DNA of 64,000 nucleotides from an uncultured Oscillospiraceae bacterium (GTDB taxonomy: Bacteria > Bacillota > Clostridia > Oscillospirales > Ruminococcaceae), in the NCBI GenBank assembly GCA_910577565.1, contig CAJTNJ010000001.1, forward strand, positions 1 through 64,000. The letters run 5' to 3'. The position numbers were made by a program, and so were the translations under genes. Below the pieces are notes generated by a model. The model ran no database searches. It was not told the DNA's origin and saw only the letters and a list, made by a program, of their open reading frames with translations. Of the stretch, positions 43,926 to 54,040 are shown piece after piece. The first letter of the stretch is position 1, and every line of letters starts with the position of its first letter.

Positions 43926-46121
43926 TTACTCTTTACAAGCCTCTTCCAATTCAACCGACTCGCTTTTTTGCTGAATCTCTTCCTCATTAACTTCCGTTGA
44001 TTCTTTTGATTCAGTTAGTTCAATTTCTTTATCAGCTTCACCTTGATAATTCACTTCACTTAATTCATTTACTTCGTTTATTTCACTATCACCTTTGTCT
44101 TCTTTATCAGCAGTTTGAATTTCTACTCCTTCAATATTTTCAACAGCCTTTGCATTTTCATCTTCTTCTTGTTTTTTGTCGTCTTCCAAAAGCGCTCTTA
44201 TCGACAAACTTATGCGCTTATTATCATAGTCAATATCAATTATCTTAACCTTTACTGCTTGTCCAACCGACAAACTATCGGACACTTTACTAATTCGCTC
44301 ATTTGAAATTTGTGAGATGTGAATCAAGCCATCAACACCCAAAATAATTTCAGCAAACGCACCAAATTGTGTCAAAGAGACAATTTTTACATCCATAACT
44401 TGTCCAACTGAATAATTTTCGGTAAATATGCGCCAAGGATCTTCTTCCGATTTGCGGTATGAAAGCGATATTCTGTGTTTCTCTTTGTCTAAATCTTTAA
44501 CTTGAACTTCTACTTTATCGCCTACATTCACAACTTCAGACGGATGTTTTATTTTTGACCAAGAAAGTTCGGTAATATGAACCATACCATCTACACCGCC
44601 AAGGTCTACAAAAGCGCCATAGTCTGTCAAAGATTTAACAGTTCCACTGTAAACATCTCCGACCTTCAAATTCTCCCAAAACTTTTCAGTCTCTTGCTTT
44701 TTTAATTCATTTAACAAACGGCGCACCGATCCAACTGCTCTGCGTTTGCTTGGGTTAACTTCAATTATTTTAAAATCAACGTTTTTACCTATAAAATCAT
44801 CAACATTTTCAACTCTTTTGTCTGAAAGCTGAGAAATAGGAATAAACACTTTAACGCTGTCAACCAAAGCCAAAACACCACCTCTGACTGAATCGGTGAT
44901 TTTTCCGCTTAAAGTTTTGTCTTCTTCTTTGGCTTCAACTATAAATTCGTATCCTTTTTCAGCATCATAACGTTTTTTAGAAAGAGTGACTATTCCATCT
45001 TGATCGCTTATTTTAGTTACAATAAGATCAAGCTCATCACCTTTTCTTACAACGTCTTCAGGTTTCACAGACAAATCAGCCGAAAATTCAGAAGCCGGTA
45101 TAAAACCTGACTGTTTTCCGCCAATATCAACCTGTATTTCACCCTTTGAAATAGCTGTTACCACACCTTTTATCTTCTTGCCAACTTTATAAACAGCCTG
45201 TTGCTCAGATTGTTCAAACAATTCTGCAAAGCTCATTTCTTCTGAATTATTATCTATAGCATTGTTCATTTTTTCGCTCATGATATCATGAACCTCCTTA
45301 ATTATGTGAGCCGGGGTTGAAGCTCCAGCCGTTATGCCTATATTTAAAGGTATCGGTGAGAAAGAATAATTATATATTTCACTCGCACTCTCAATCAATA
45401 TAGTCTTACAACGATTCTTGCACACATCAAACAATTTTCTTGTATTTGAGCTATGCCTTCCGCCGACTACGACTACCAAATCAGACTCATTTGAAAGCAA
45501 TGCAGCCTCTTCTTGCCTGACACTTGTCGCATTACATATTGTATCAAATATTTTTACGTTTGTACATAGTTTTTTTACAATGTCGTAACATTTTTTCCAT
45601 AATTGCAAATTAAATGTAGTTTGCGCGACTAATATTAGGCTATTTTCCACAAAATTTTTATGTTTTAAAAGCAAAAATTCTAAATCTTTTACACTAGAAA
45701 AAATATAAGCTTTGCCATTGCAATAACCCTTTATACCCTCCACCTCAGGATGTTTGGAATCGCCAGCTATTAAAACAATACTGCCGTTTTTAGACTCCTT
45801 ATAAACAATATCATGTATTTTTTTCACAAACGGGCATGTGGCATCCGCCATATCAATGTTCATATTTGATATTTCTTCATATACACAAGGAACCACCCCA
45901 TGTGATCTTATAACCAAAGTCTCACCCTTTTGAACATCCTTTGGCGAATCAACTATCCTTACGCCTTTTGAACTAAGATCGTCCACAACCCAATTATTAT
46001 GAATTATCGGGCCAAGGGTGCAAACTTTTTTACCTTTATCTATTAAATCGTAAACTATTTTGACACCTCTGTCTACACCAAAACAAAACCCGGCTGTTTT
46101 TGCAATTTTTATCTTCATCAT
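43926..46121 (-). CDS. ispH: IspH (LytB) fused to ribosomal S1 domains
   Basis: A 731-residue fusion. Residues 1-280 are 4-hydroxy-3-methylbut-2-enyl diphosphate reductase, the last step of the MEP isoprenoid pathway: the three [4Fe-4S] cysteines are in AKTAGFCFGVDRG, MADATCPFVKKIH and FDTICNATSVRQEEA, with RSHGV and HPEVEGIKG. Residues about 310-655 contain four S1 RNA-binding repeats (for example KVGDVYSGTVKSLTDYGAFVDLGGVDGMVHITELSW). The last 75 residues are a Glu-rich low-complexity tail. This LytB-S1 fusion is known in Clostridia; why the two are joined is unclear. It overlaps plsC by 4 bases. Confidence 0.95.
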   Translation of the reverse strand: MMKIKIAKTAGFCFGVDRGVKIVYDLIDKGKKVCTLGPIIHNNWVVDDLSSKGVRIVDSPKDVQKGETLVIRSHGVVPCVYEEISNMNIDMADATCPFVKKIHDIVYKESKNGSIVLIAGDSKHPEVEGIKGYCNGKAYIFSSVKDLEFLLLKHKNFVENSLILVAQTTFNLQLWKKCYDIVKKLCTNVKIFDTICNATSVRQEEAALLSNESDLVVVVGGRHSSNTRKLFDVCKNRCKTILIESASEIYNYSFSPIPLNIGITAGASTPAHIIKEVHDIMSEKMNNAIDNNSEEMSFAELFEQSEQQAVYKVGKKIKGVVTAISKGEIQVDIGGKQSGFIPASEFSADLSVKPEDVVRKGDELDLIVTKISDQDGIVTLSKKRYDAEKGYEFIVEAKEEDKTLSGKITDSVRGGVLALVDSVKVFIPISQLSDKRVENVDDFIGKNVDFKIIEVNPSKRRAVGSVRRLLNELKKQETEKFWENLKVGDVYSGTVKSLTDYGAFVDLGGVDGMVHITELSWSKIKHPSEVVNVGDKVEVQVKDLDKEKHRISLSYRKSEEDPWRIFTENYSVGQVMDVKIVSLTQFGAFAEIILGVDGLIHISQISNERISKVSDSLSVGQAVKVKIIDIDYDNKRISLSIRALLEDDKKQEEDENAKAVENIEGVEIQTADKEDKGDSEINEVNELSEVNYQGEADKEIELTESKESTEVNEEEIQQKSESVELEEACKE

Positions 46122-46729
46122 GACAACTCTCCCTGCTGCTTTTTATAAATTTCCGATACCATATCCCAACATTTTTCAGATAAAGCCTTGATATCATTTG
46201 AAGTCAATTTACCTTTAACAATTTCGTTTAAATCAATGGGTTTTCCATATTCAACAAATACTTTGCTTCTTGGATGTTTGCCTTTATAACAAATTGCACA
46301 AGGCAAAATGCGCGCACCCGACTCAATTGCTATTTGTACAGCTCCTGTTTTAGGGCGCATCAACTTTCCGTTTTTTGAGCGCCTGCCTTCAGGAAACATA
46401 GCCATAATTTCCCCGCTTTTGACTATATTTACTGCTTTTTCTATGACTTTTGGATCGCGTTTTCCTCTTTGAACAGGAAAAGCTCCTAATTTTTTTATTA
46501 TCGGCGACAATATAGGAACTTTAAACAACTCTTCTTTGGCCATAAAATAAAGCTTTCTTCCCTTTACATTTAGACCCATCATTACCGGATCAAGATATGA
46601 CTGATGGTTTGAAATTAAAACAATTCCCTCACCCGCTTTGGGTATATTCTCAATTCCTTTAAAATCAAGCTTAAAATATGCATAAAAGAAAAGCCTGCAA
46701 ACATAAAATGAAAAAAGATAAAAACTCAC
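46118..46729 (-). CDS. plsC: 1-acyl-sn-glycerol-3-phosphate acyltransferase
   Basis: Makes phosphatidic acid from lysophosphatidic acid and an acyl donor at the membrane. The 203-residue protein has an N-terminal hydrophobic segment, the catalytic NHQSYLDPV (NHx4D) near residue 41, the acceptor motif FPEGRRSKNGKL near residue 115, and ILPCAI. It shares one base with the end of cmk and overlaps ispH-S1 by 4 bases, so cmk-plsC-ispH are coupled; this gene order is common in Clostridia. Confidence 0.94.
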   Translation of the reverse strand: MSFYLFSFYVCRLFFYAYFKLDFKGIENIPKAGEGIVLISNHQSYLDPVMMGLNVKGRKLYFMAKEELFKVPILSPIIKKLGAFPVQRGKRDPKVIEKAVNIVKSGEIMAMFPEGRRSKNGKLMRPKTGAVQIAIESGARILPCAICYKGKHPRSKVFVEYGKPIDLNEIVKGKLTSNDIKALSEKCWDMVSEIYKKQQGELS

Positions 46730-47403
46730 TATAATCCTCCATAAATTCCTTTTTTTACCAAATCAACAACTCTTTTTACCGATTCATCTATCGATAAATT
46801 TGATGTATCAATCACAATAGCATCTTCTGCTGCCAAAAGCGGTGCCGTCTTCCTTGTGCTATCCCAAAAATCACGCTTTTCTATGTCCTTTAAAACATCA
46901 TCAAGTATAACCTTCTCGCCTTTTTTTAAAAGCTCATCATACCGGCGTTTTGCTCTTATATCAACTGACGCCTCAAGAAATATTTTAAAATCTGCATCTT
47001 TTAAAACTACCGTTCCTATATCTCTTCCGTCCATAACAACACTTTCTTTTTTAGCAATATTCCTTTGAAAATCAAGCAAATAGTCTCTAACTTCGCCTAT
47101 TGCCGAAACAATCGACGCAGCCTTTGAAACTTCCAAAGTGCGAATCAAATCACTTACATCTTCATCAAAAATAAATACCCTTTGCTCTTTATCGATATAT
47201 TTTATAGATAGTTTGCAGTTTTTAATTTCCTTTTGTATACTCTCAACATCATCAAATGATATCTTGCACCTAATTATGTAAAGTCCTATTGCTCTGTATA
47301 ACGCGCCCGTATCAACATGCAAAATATTCAATTGTTTGGCTACTAGCCTTGAAATAGTGCTTTTTCCGGCACCTGCAGGTCCGTCTATCGCTATGTTTAT
47401 CAT
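46729..47403 (-). CDS. cmk: Cytidylate kinase
   Basis: Phosphorylates CMP and dCMP. The 224-residue protein has the P-loop IAIDGPAGAGKSTISR at the N-terminus, VDTGALYRAIGLY, VVMDGRDIGTVVL and the lid region RAKRRYDELLKKGE with RDFWDSTRKTAPL. Length and motifs are fully typical. It follows the HI0933-type flavoprotein gene by 31 bases. Confidence 0.96.
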   Translation of the reverse strand: MINIAIDGPAGAGKSTISRLVAKQLNILHVDTGALYRAIGLYIIRCKISFDDVESIQKEIKNCKLSIKYIDKEQRVFIFDEDVSDLIRTLEVSKAASIVSAIGEVRDYLLDFQRNIAKKESVVMDGRDIGTVVLKDADFKIFLEASVDIRAKRRYDELLKKGEKVILDDVLKDIEKRDFWDSTRKTAPLLAAEDAIVIDTSNLSIDESVKRVVDLVKKGIYGGL

Positions 47404-47434
47404 TATTATCCTCCTATATTAATTTTTGCTTAAA

Positions 47435-48664
47435 TCACAATCTATGCAAAATATCATCGGCAGCGGTTGCGGCTGTTGACCAAGCTATCTGCAAATTAAA
47501 CCCGCCTGTATATCCATCAAGGTCGAGTATTTCTCCAATAAAATATAGGCCTTCTTGCAACCTGCTTTGCATCGTTTTTGGATTAATTTCACTAACGTCC
47601 ACCCCGCCTGAAGTTATTATTGCATCTTTAATTGGCCTAAACGCTTTAACTGTCATAGGCAAACATTTTAGTAAATCTACAAGTTTGAGTCTTTGCTCTT
47701 TTGTAAACTGGTTTGCTTTTAAATTATAATTTAAATTTAATAATGTGCAACAAGGCATTATTAATTTTTGAGGAAGAAGCTTTCTCAAAACGCTTTTTAT
47801 AGATTTATTTTTAGCGGAAGAAATTTCTCTTAAAATCCTATTTTCAAGCTTAGTTTTGTCAAGTGCTGGCTTTAAATCAATGAACATTTTATATCTGCCG
47901 CTTTTAATAGGTCTCATATGAGCTGATGCACTAAGAACCAAAGGTCCTGAAACACCAAAGTGTGTAAACAACATCTCGCCTTGAGATGAAAATATACACT
48001 TTTTGCCGTCAAATACGCTCAATTTAACATTTTTAAGTGGTATGCCTTGTGCCATAGTTGGCCAACTTTCTGCCGTTACTATAGGCACAAGTGATGGAAA
48101 AAGAGGTGTTATTTTATGCCCTGCTTTTTTTGCCCACAAATATCCGTCTCCGGTCGATCCTGTTTGTGGATATGATAAGCCTCCTGTCGCAACTATCACA
48201 TATTTACACTCAATAATTTGATTGTTTGTTTTAACAGATTTAACTCGTCCGTTGTTGTAAACTATATCAACTGCAGTTTGGTTAAGAATGAAAACACCGC
48301 TATCTTTACAAAATTTAACAAGCGCAGATATTACATCATAAGCTTTGTCTGAAACAGGAAATACTCTGTTACCTCTTTCAACTTTTAGCTTGACCCCCAA
48401 ACGTTCAAAAAATTCCATAACATCAAAAGGAGAAAATTTTGAGAGAGCACTATACAAAAAATTCCCATTTGTCGGCACATTTTTAATAACATCACAGACA
48501 TCACAATTATTGGTTATATTGCATCTGCCCTTGCCGGTTATAGCAAGCTTTTTCCCGGGAGTCTTGTTCTTTTCCAAAAGCACAACACGTGTTCCAAAAG
48601 AAGCTAATTTTCCGGCAGCGAGCAAACCGGAAGCACCCGCACCAATTACAACAACATCAGTCAT
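47435..48664 (-). CDS. HI0933/BaiN-type flavoprotein
   Basis: A 409-residue FAD flavoprotein starting at ATG 48664 (the frame extends 10 codons upstream). MTDVVVIGAGASGLLAAGKLASFG is the dinucleotide-binding motif. NKTPGKKLAITGKGRCNITNN and the C-terminal FIGEILDLDGYTGGFNLQIAWSTA are hallmarks of the HI0933-like/YhiN family. One clostridial member, BaiN, reduces bile-acid intermediates, but most members are uncharacterised and broad activity should not be assumed. In Clostridia it commonly precedes cmk, as here. It overlaps the end of the RpiR-type pseudogene by 8 bases. Confidence 0.85.
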   Translation of the reverse strand: MTDVVVIGAGASGLLAAGKLASFGTRVVLLEKNKTPGKKLAITGKGRCNITNNCDVCDVIKNVPTNGNFLYSALSKFSPFDVMEFFERLGVKLKVERGNRVFPVSDKAYDVISALVKFCKDSGVFILNQTAVDIVYNNGRVKSVKTNNQIIECKYVIVATGGLSYPQTGSTGDGYLWAKKAGHKITPLFPSLVPIVTAESWPTMAQGIPLKNVKLSVFDGKKCIFSSQGEMLFTHFGVSGPLVLSASAHMRPIKSGRYKMFIDLKPALDKTKLENRILREISSAKNKSIKSVLRKLLPQKLIMPCCTLLNLNYNLKANQFTKEQRLKLVDLLKCLPMTVKAFRPIKDAIITSGGVDVSEINPKTMQSRLQEGLYFIGEILDLDGYTGGFNLQIAWSTAATAADDILHRL

Positions 48665-49558
48665 TGCGTTCTCTTTTAGTTTTAAAATTTTCATATATTC
48701 GATATTCTTTCCATATATATTCCAACTTTTGAAAAATCGCAGAAATTTTGGCCTTTTTTCTAAGTCCTACCGCAATTATCAATGAATTTCCCAAAGAGAG
48801 CGGCGTAACCAATCCATCTATAAAAGATATCATATCGCTTTGAGCCAACAGCACCGAATCGGCATACTTTATTAAAGGCAAACTAAAGCTATCAGTTATT
48901 GCAATGGTTTTTGCGTTGTTGCTATGGGCATATTGAAAAGCCTGTAAAGTATTGCTTGAATATCTGGGAAAGCTTATTCCTATTAAAACATCTCCGTCTT
49001 GTATATTGAATATCTTCTCAAACATCTCACTTTTGCTAATTGTTATATAACTTGTACATTTTGAAATATTAATGTAAAATAAAAGCTCATAAAATTAGCA
49101 ATCGAAGCAGCGCTTCTTGTTCCAATTATATAAATTTTTCTGGATTTCACTATAAGATCAACAGCATATTTAAAATCATTGCATGATATTTTATCAAGCG
49201 TCTTTCTAATTTTATCAATATCCAAATTCAGCACTCTCTCAAGCAGATCATCCTCACTGCCTATTTGGTGGTTGGTGACCTCAATTCTTTGCACTGTTGT
49301 AAGTTTGTTTTGAATAACTTCTCTTAATGCATGCTGAAGTTCGGGGTAGCCATTAAAGCCTATATTAGTTGCAAACCTAACAACAGTCGATTCGCTTTCT
49401 CCAAGTTTAGAATCAGTCATAAAAGCAACTTTATCATAATTATTTATTATAAAATTAGCAATTTTTTGTTGGCATTTAGAAAACTTTGATATTTTTGCAT
49501 CCAAATTTTCTAAAAAACCAATATCAACTGCTTTTTTATCAAGGAATTTACTTTTCAA
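48657..49558 (-). pseudogene. RpiR/MurR-family regulator split by a 2-base frameshift
   Basis: Two minus-strand frames (49564-49043 and 49025-48657) together encode one RpiR-family regulator. The first has the HTH domain (KFSKCQQKIANFIINNYDKVAFMTDSKLGESESTVVRFATNIGFNGYPELQHAL) and the start of the SIS sugar-phosphate domain (KIYIIGTRSAASIANFMSFYFTLIFQNVQVI). The second continues with MFEKIFNIQDGDVLIGISFPRYSSNTLQAFQYA. Removing a TA from TTATATAAC (about 49041-49051) restores VITISKSEMFEK and a protein of about 300 residues, the normal length. It could be a real mutation or a sequencing error. Confidence 0.8.
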
Positions 49559-49581
49559 GCTCAAACCACCGCCAAATGCAA

Positions 49582-50472
49582 CTATTCTTTATATTTTGAA
49601 TTAAAAATGTTGTTAATAGCACGCTTATATTTATTTATAGAATTCATTGATGATTTGCCTTGAACTGTTCTCTCAGGGACTTTTATCTTTTCTATCTTAT
49701 CTTTAAATGTTTTAACCGAAAGTTCTGCGCTGTCTAAATGTTTAAGTGCAACTTCAACTTCCCTTTCAATTTCATTTTGCAAAAGATCCAAATCGAACTT
49801 GATATTTGAATCCATTTCTTTCTCATTATAATTCAAATTTGCATAATTAATTATGCTTTCAGCTTTAGCCTTAGCAGAATCTATTATTCTTTCACTTTCT
49901 TCTTTAAATTGAGTTGTCACTTGATTAGCTCTTTTTGCGGCATTGCGCAAAATCTGAGAGGCTTCCTCACGAGCTTTTTTGTGCAGCGCTTTAATTTCTT
50001 GATCTGCTTGATCCATCTTTGTTTTATATTCTTGTTCAACTTGAAATTTGGCTTGTTTGATAAGTTGATTTGTGCGTTCTTTTGCGATTTGTTCAGATTT
50101 TTCAACTCGTTTTGTTTGAATATTTTCCATTTGCTCATATTGCATAATTTTAGCATTTAGTTTATTAATCTTATCATTGAGCTCACGCATGGTTTGTTCT
50201 TTAGAATCAAGGTGTTGATTTTTTTTTTCGATAATTTTTTGATAGTTATTATCATTAACACGTATCTTATTTTTCAGTCTTTGTATTTCAACAACCAAAC
50301 ATTTATACTGTGATTTTTGCTTTGAAAGCTCTTCTAGTTGAGAACTGTGTTGTTGTTCTAAACTTTTTATCTCATCTTTAAATTTGGTCATTAAGCTGTC
50401 TATATAATCCACCACGCATTTTTTTTCAAACCCGCCAAATATTTTTGTTTTAAACTTTTGCTCTTCAACCAT
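49582..50472 (-). CDS. DivIVA-like coiled-coil protein
   Basis: A 296-residue, mostly helical protein. The N-terminal FKTKIFGGFEKKCVVDYIDSLMTKF resembles the membrane-curvature-sensing start of DivIVA/GpsB proteins (FxxxxxGYDxxxVxxYL). A long coiled coil follows (about residues 30-225), rich in Lys, Glu and Gln, and the C-terminal section TFKDKIEKIKVPERTV is not recognised. A role in polar or septal organisation or sporulation is possible but not shown. It lies 18-24 bases upstream of the RpiR-type gene in the same direction, and an NNDN-rich loop breaks the coil near residue 75. Confidence 0.6.
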   Translation of the reverse strand: MVEEQKFKTKIFGGFEKKCVVDYIDSLMTKFKDEIKSLEQQHSSQLEELSKQKSQYKCLVVEIQRLKNKIRVNDNNYQKIIEKKNQHLDSKEQTMRELNDKINKLNAKIMQYEQMENIQTKRVEKSEQIAKERTNQLIKQAKFQVEQEYKTKMDQADQEIKALHKKAREEASQILRNAAKRANQVTTQFKEESERIIDSAKAKAESIINYANLNYNEKEMDSNIKFDLDLLQNEIEREVEVALKHLDSAELSVKTFKDKIEKIKVPERTVQGKSSMNSINKYKRAINNIFNSKYKE

Positions 50473-51022
50473 ATTAACATCCTACTTTCAAGTTAAATCA
50501 TATTTTGATTTATATTAACATTATATAAAACTAAAATATATTTTGCAAGATATCCCAAAACTTCCTTAATTTTTATTGTAACTTCAAATTGATCTGTTAA
50601 ATTAAAATATGATTAATTTTTGGTAAGATACGAAACATTCATAGGTTTTTGAGCGTTTTTGCTTTAGCACTTAAAGTTTAATCTTAAAAAAGTTATAAAA
50701 AAATCACTACACAGATTTACCAAATTACCAAACACTTATAATCCACAATCTTTATGATCAATATGTATTCAAACGAATATTTCACATGGCTTTTGTCAAA
50801 TTTTATTTATCTTTAATTGCTAACTTATCTCAAAGTTACTTGATTTTATTCATAATATAAATATAATAAAATTATAATATTTATTTGAAAAATTAAAAGA
50901 AGACTGCGTTTGACAAATTACAAAGAATATGCTATCGTAGAGAGATAAAATGCGGTTTATATTAAGCTAATTTATTAATAATTAATTAAATTCTAAATTA
51001 ATAAAATAAAGGAGAGCATAAA
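50473..51022. other. Divergent intergenic region upstream of secA
   Basis: About 550 AT-rich bases between two divergent genes. The only clear signal is the secA promoter at 50910-50938. No ORF with a ribosome binding site is present. The promoter for the minus-strand DivIVA-like gene must lie in the first part but no hexamer pair was convincing. Confidence 0.4.
50910..50938 (+). promoter_or_regulatory. Sigma-A promoter of secA
   Basis: Perfect TTGACA (50910-50915) and TATCGT (50933-50938) with 17 bases between. Transcription from about 50945 leaves a leader of roughly 75 bases before the secA ATG. Confidence 0.6.
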
Positions 51023-53785
51023 ATGAATGTTGTAGATAAAATATTTGGATCTTACAGCAAAAAGGAGCTTAAAAGAATTAAACCTATTGCTGACAAAGTT
51101 ATTGCTCTTGAAGACAAATATAAAAAAATGTCCGAGAGTGAACTAAAAGATCAAACAAGAATACTCAAAGAAAGACTTGCAGCAGGTGAAACTACTGATG
51201 ATATTTTAACCGACGCTTTTGCGGTTTGCCGTGAAGCAGCCAATCGAGTGCTCAACATGCGTCATTTTAGAGTTCAGATAATAGGTGGTATTGTTCTTCA
51301 CCAAGGTCGTATTGCTGAAATGAAAACAGGTGAAGGTAAAACATTGGTTGCAACACTTCCTGCTTACTTGAATGGACTTACAGGCAAAGGCGTTCACATT
51401 GTAACTGTAAATGACTACCTTGCAAAACGTGACTCTGAGTGGATGGGCAAAGTTTATAGATATTTGGGCCTGAGCGTTGGCGTTATTGTTAACGGCTTGG
51501 ATAATGATTCAAGAAGAAATGCATATGCATGTGACATAACCTACGGTACAAACAACGAAATAGGATTCGATTATCTTCGTGATAATATGTGTATTTATAA
51601 AGAACAACAAGTTCAAAGACCATTCCATTTTGGTATTGTCGATGAGGTCGACTCAATACTCATAGATGAAGCAAGAACTCCGCTTATAATTTCAGGACCC
51701 GGTGACAAATCAACAGATCTTTATATTTTTGCAAACAATTTCGCAAAAACTCTTAAAATGTACAAGGTTACTGAACTTGATGACAAAGAAGAACATGACG
51801 ACGTTGATGGAGATTATATTGTTGACGAAAAAGCAAAAACAGCAACTCTTACTCCAAAAGGTGTAAAGAAAGCTGAAGCTTATTTTAATGTTGAGAACTT
51901 AATGAGTGGTGACAACATCACTTTGCTTCACCATATCAATCAAGCTATTAAAGCTTATGGCGTAATGCATCGCGATACCGATTATGTAGTCAAAGACGGC
52001 GAGGTTTTAATAGTTGACGAGTTTACCGGAAGACTTATGTTCGGGCGTAGATATAATGAAGGTTTACACCAAGCTATTGAAGCAAAAGAAAATGTTAAAG
52101 TAGCAAATGAATCAAAAACTCTTGCAACTATAACTTTTCAAAATTTATTTAGAATATATCCTAAACTTTCCGGTATGACCGGAACTGCCATGACCGAAGA
52201 GGGAGAGTTCCGCGAAATATATAAATTGGATGTTGTTGAAATACCAACAAATAATCCAGTTATACGTAAAGATCATCACGACGTTGTTTATAAAACAGAA
52301 CGCGGTAAATTTCGTGCTGTAATTGATCAAATTGTGCAGTCCCATGAAAAAGGCCAACCGGTGCTTGTAGGTACAATTTCAATTGAAAAATCTGAATTGA
52401 TAAGTAAAATGCTAACGGAAAAAGGCATTGAACATGCGGTGCTAAACGCTAAGCATCATGACAAAGAGGCTAGGATAATTGCTCAGGCAGGAAAAAAAGG
52501 CGCTGTTACTATAGCTACAAATATGGCTGGACGTGGTACTGACATTGTTCTCGGTGGTAACGCTGAATATATGGCTAAAGAAGAGATGCGCAAAAATGGA
52601 ATTCATGAAGAACTTATAGACAAGGCAACTGCTTATGGAGACACAGATGACAAAGAAATTATAGATGCAAGAAAAATGTTTGCTGAACTAAATGACAAAT
52701 ACAAAAAGATTATAGCTGACGAAGCAAAAGAAGTTAAAGAAGCAGGTGGGTTGTTTATAATTGGTACAGAACGCCATGAGTCTCGCCGTATAGACAATCA
52801 GTTAAGAGGACGTTCTGGTAGACAAGGTGACCCAGGAGAAAGCCGTTTTTATCTATCGCTTGAAGACGATCTTATGAGGTTGTTTGGCGGAGATAGAATA
52901 AATAACTTAATGACTGCCTTAAAAGTTGACGAAAATACTCCTATTCAAAACAGAATGCTTACCAAGGCAATTGAAAATGCACAAGCTAAAGTTGAGGGTA
53001 GAAACTTTGGCATTCGTAAAAATGTTCTTAAATTTGACGACGTAATGAACTCTCAACGTGAAATTATATATAAACAGCGCGGTCAGGTGCTAAATGGTGA
53101 AAACATGCGTCATTATGTAGTGCAAATGATAGAAGATTGCATTGAAGAAATCGTTGATATGTACATTGCAAACACTGATGTTCACGATGACTGGAACATA
53201 ATAGGTCTTAAGGACTATTTTGTTAATTATGTTATTAGTGAAGATGATTTAGTATACACTACCAATGAACTTTCTGAAATTCAAAAAGATGATATTAAAG
53301 ACTTTATTCTCAGTAAAGCAATGAATATATATGAAGAAAAAGAAAAAATGGTTGGCGAAGAACGCATGCGCGAACTTGAAAGGGTGGTTATACTAAGAAC
53401 TGTTGATACTAAATGGACAGCTCACATAGACGATATGGAAGAGCTTAAAAAGGGTATATATCTTCGTGCATATGCGCAAAAAGACCCCGTCATTGAATAT
53501 CGTATTGAAGGTTTTGATATGTTCGATGCTATGGTTTCAAGCATAAAAGAAGATGTTATGCGTTTGATGCTTACAGTAAGAATTAGAACTGAAGAAGAAA
53601 TCAAGCGTGAAGAAGTCAACAAAATACCAGTTCCCATTAAACACAAAGAGGACAAAACAAAAACTCCTAACAAAACTATTAGACACACCAATAAGGTCGG
53701 CAGAAATGATCCATGTCCATGTGGCAGTGGGAAAAAATATAAAAAATGTTGTGGCCTTAAAGAAAATGAAAATGAAAACGAATAA
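51023..53785 (+). CDS. secA: Preprotein translocase ATPase SecA
   Basis: The motor of the general secretion pathway; pushes unfolded preproteins through SecYEG with ATP. The 920-residue protein has the N-terminal helicase domain with MRHFRVQIIGGIVLHQGRIAEMKTGEGKT (Walker A), FGIVDEVDSILIDEARTPLIISG (DEAD-like), the second domain with TNMAGRGTDIVLGGN and ERHESRRIDNQLRGRSGRQGDPGESRFYLSLEDDLMR, the scaffold and wing domains, and the C-terminal zinc-binding CPCGSGKKYKKCC that binds SecB or ribosomes. ATG 51023 follows GGAGAG. It is transcribed alone with its own terminator. Confidence 0.98.
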   Translation: MNVVDKIFGSYSKKELKRIKPIADKVIALEDKYKKMSESELKDQTRILKERLAAGETTDDILTDAFAVCREAANRVLNMRHFRVQIIGGIVLHQGRIAEMKTGEGKTLVATLPAYLNGLTGKGVHIVTVNDYLAKRDSEWMGKVYRYLGLSVGVIVNGLDNDSRRNAYACDITYGTNNEIGFDYLRDNMCIYKEQQVQRPFHFGIVDEVDSILIDEARTPLIISGPGDKSTDLYIFANNFAKTLKMYKVTELDDKEEHDDVDGDYIVDEKAKTATLTPKGVKKAEAYFNVENLMSGDNITLLHHINQAIKAYGVMHRDTDYVVKDGEVLIVDEFTGRLMFGRRYNEGLHQAIEAKENVKVANESKTLATITFQNLFRIYPKLSGMTGTAMTEEGEFREIYKLDVVEIPTNNPVIRKDHHDVVYKTERGKFRAVIDQIVQSHEKGQPVLVGTISIEKSELISKMLTEKGIEHAVLNAKHHDKEARIIAQAGKKGAVTIATNMAGRGTDIVLGGNAEYMAKEEMRKNGIHEELIDKATAYGDTDDKEIIDARKMFAELNDKYKKIIADEAKEVKEAGGLFIIGTERHESRRIDNQLRGRSGRQGDPGESRFYLSLEDDLMRLFGGDRINNLMTALKVDENTPIQNRMLTKAIENAQAKVEGRNFGIRKNVLKFDDVMNSQREIIYKQRGQVLNGENMRHYVVQMIEDCIEEIVDMYIANTDVHDDWNIIGLKDYFVNYVISEDDLVYTTNELSEIQKDDIKDFILSKAMNIYEEKEKMVGEERMRELERVVILRTVDTKWTAHIDDMEELKKGIYLRAYAQKDPVIEYRIEGFDMFDAMVSSIKEDVMRLMLTVRIRTEEEIKREEVNKIPVPIKHKEDKTKTPNKTIRHTNKVGRNDPCPCGSGKKYKKCCGLKENENENE

Positions 53786-53800
53786 TTAAAATTTTTATGC

Positions 53801-53843
53801 AAATTGAATGGGAAGCTGATGTTTTCCATTCAATTTGTTTTTT
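53801..53843 (+). terminator. Terminator of secA
   Basis: AAATTGAATGGGAAG pairs with TTTTCCATTCAATTT (one or two mismatches, 6-base loop) and is followed by GTTTTTTAT. A textbook intrinsic terminator 16 bases after the stop. Confidence 0.92.
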
Positions 53844-53934
53844 ATAACAATAAATTTTATTAAAGGAAAAGCAAAACAAATTGCTTATTTTTAAAAAATC
53901 TTCTTAAAATAATGCCTAATTTATTTGGTAAGTC

Positions 53935-54040
53935 ACAATTTCATTACATATTTCTTTATCTATTTGATATAACTTCTTCTTGATTTTAGTGATATTTTTT
54001 CACAGTGTCTACATTTATAATTTTATGAAGAATGGAAGAA
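53935..54040 (-). pseudogene. IS1-like transposase fragment, zinc-finger region
   Basis: On the minus strand this encodes YKCRHCEKISLKSRRSYIK, matching YKCKHCR-NIRHIKKDEVISKK from the remnant near 13450-13520, and the DNA aligns over about 80 bases with that copy. The rest of the zinc finger is missing. It is in the opposite orientation to the C-terminal fragment at 54240-54480, so the element was rearranged or two copies were involved. Confidence 0.6.
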
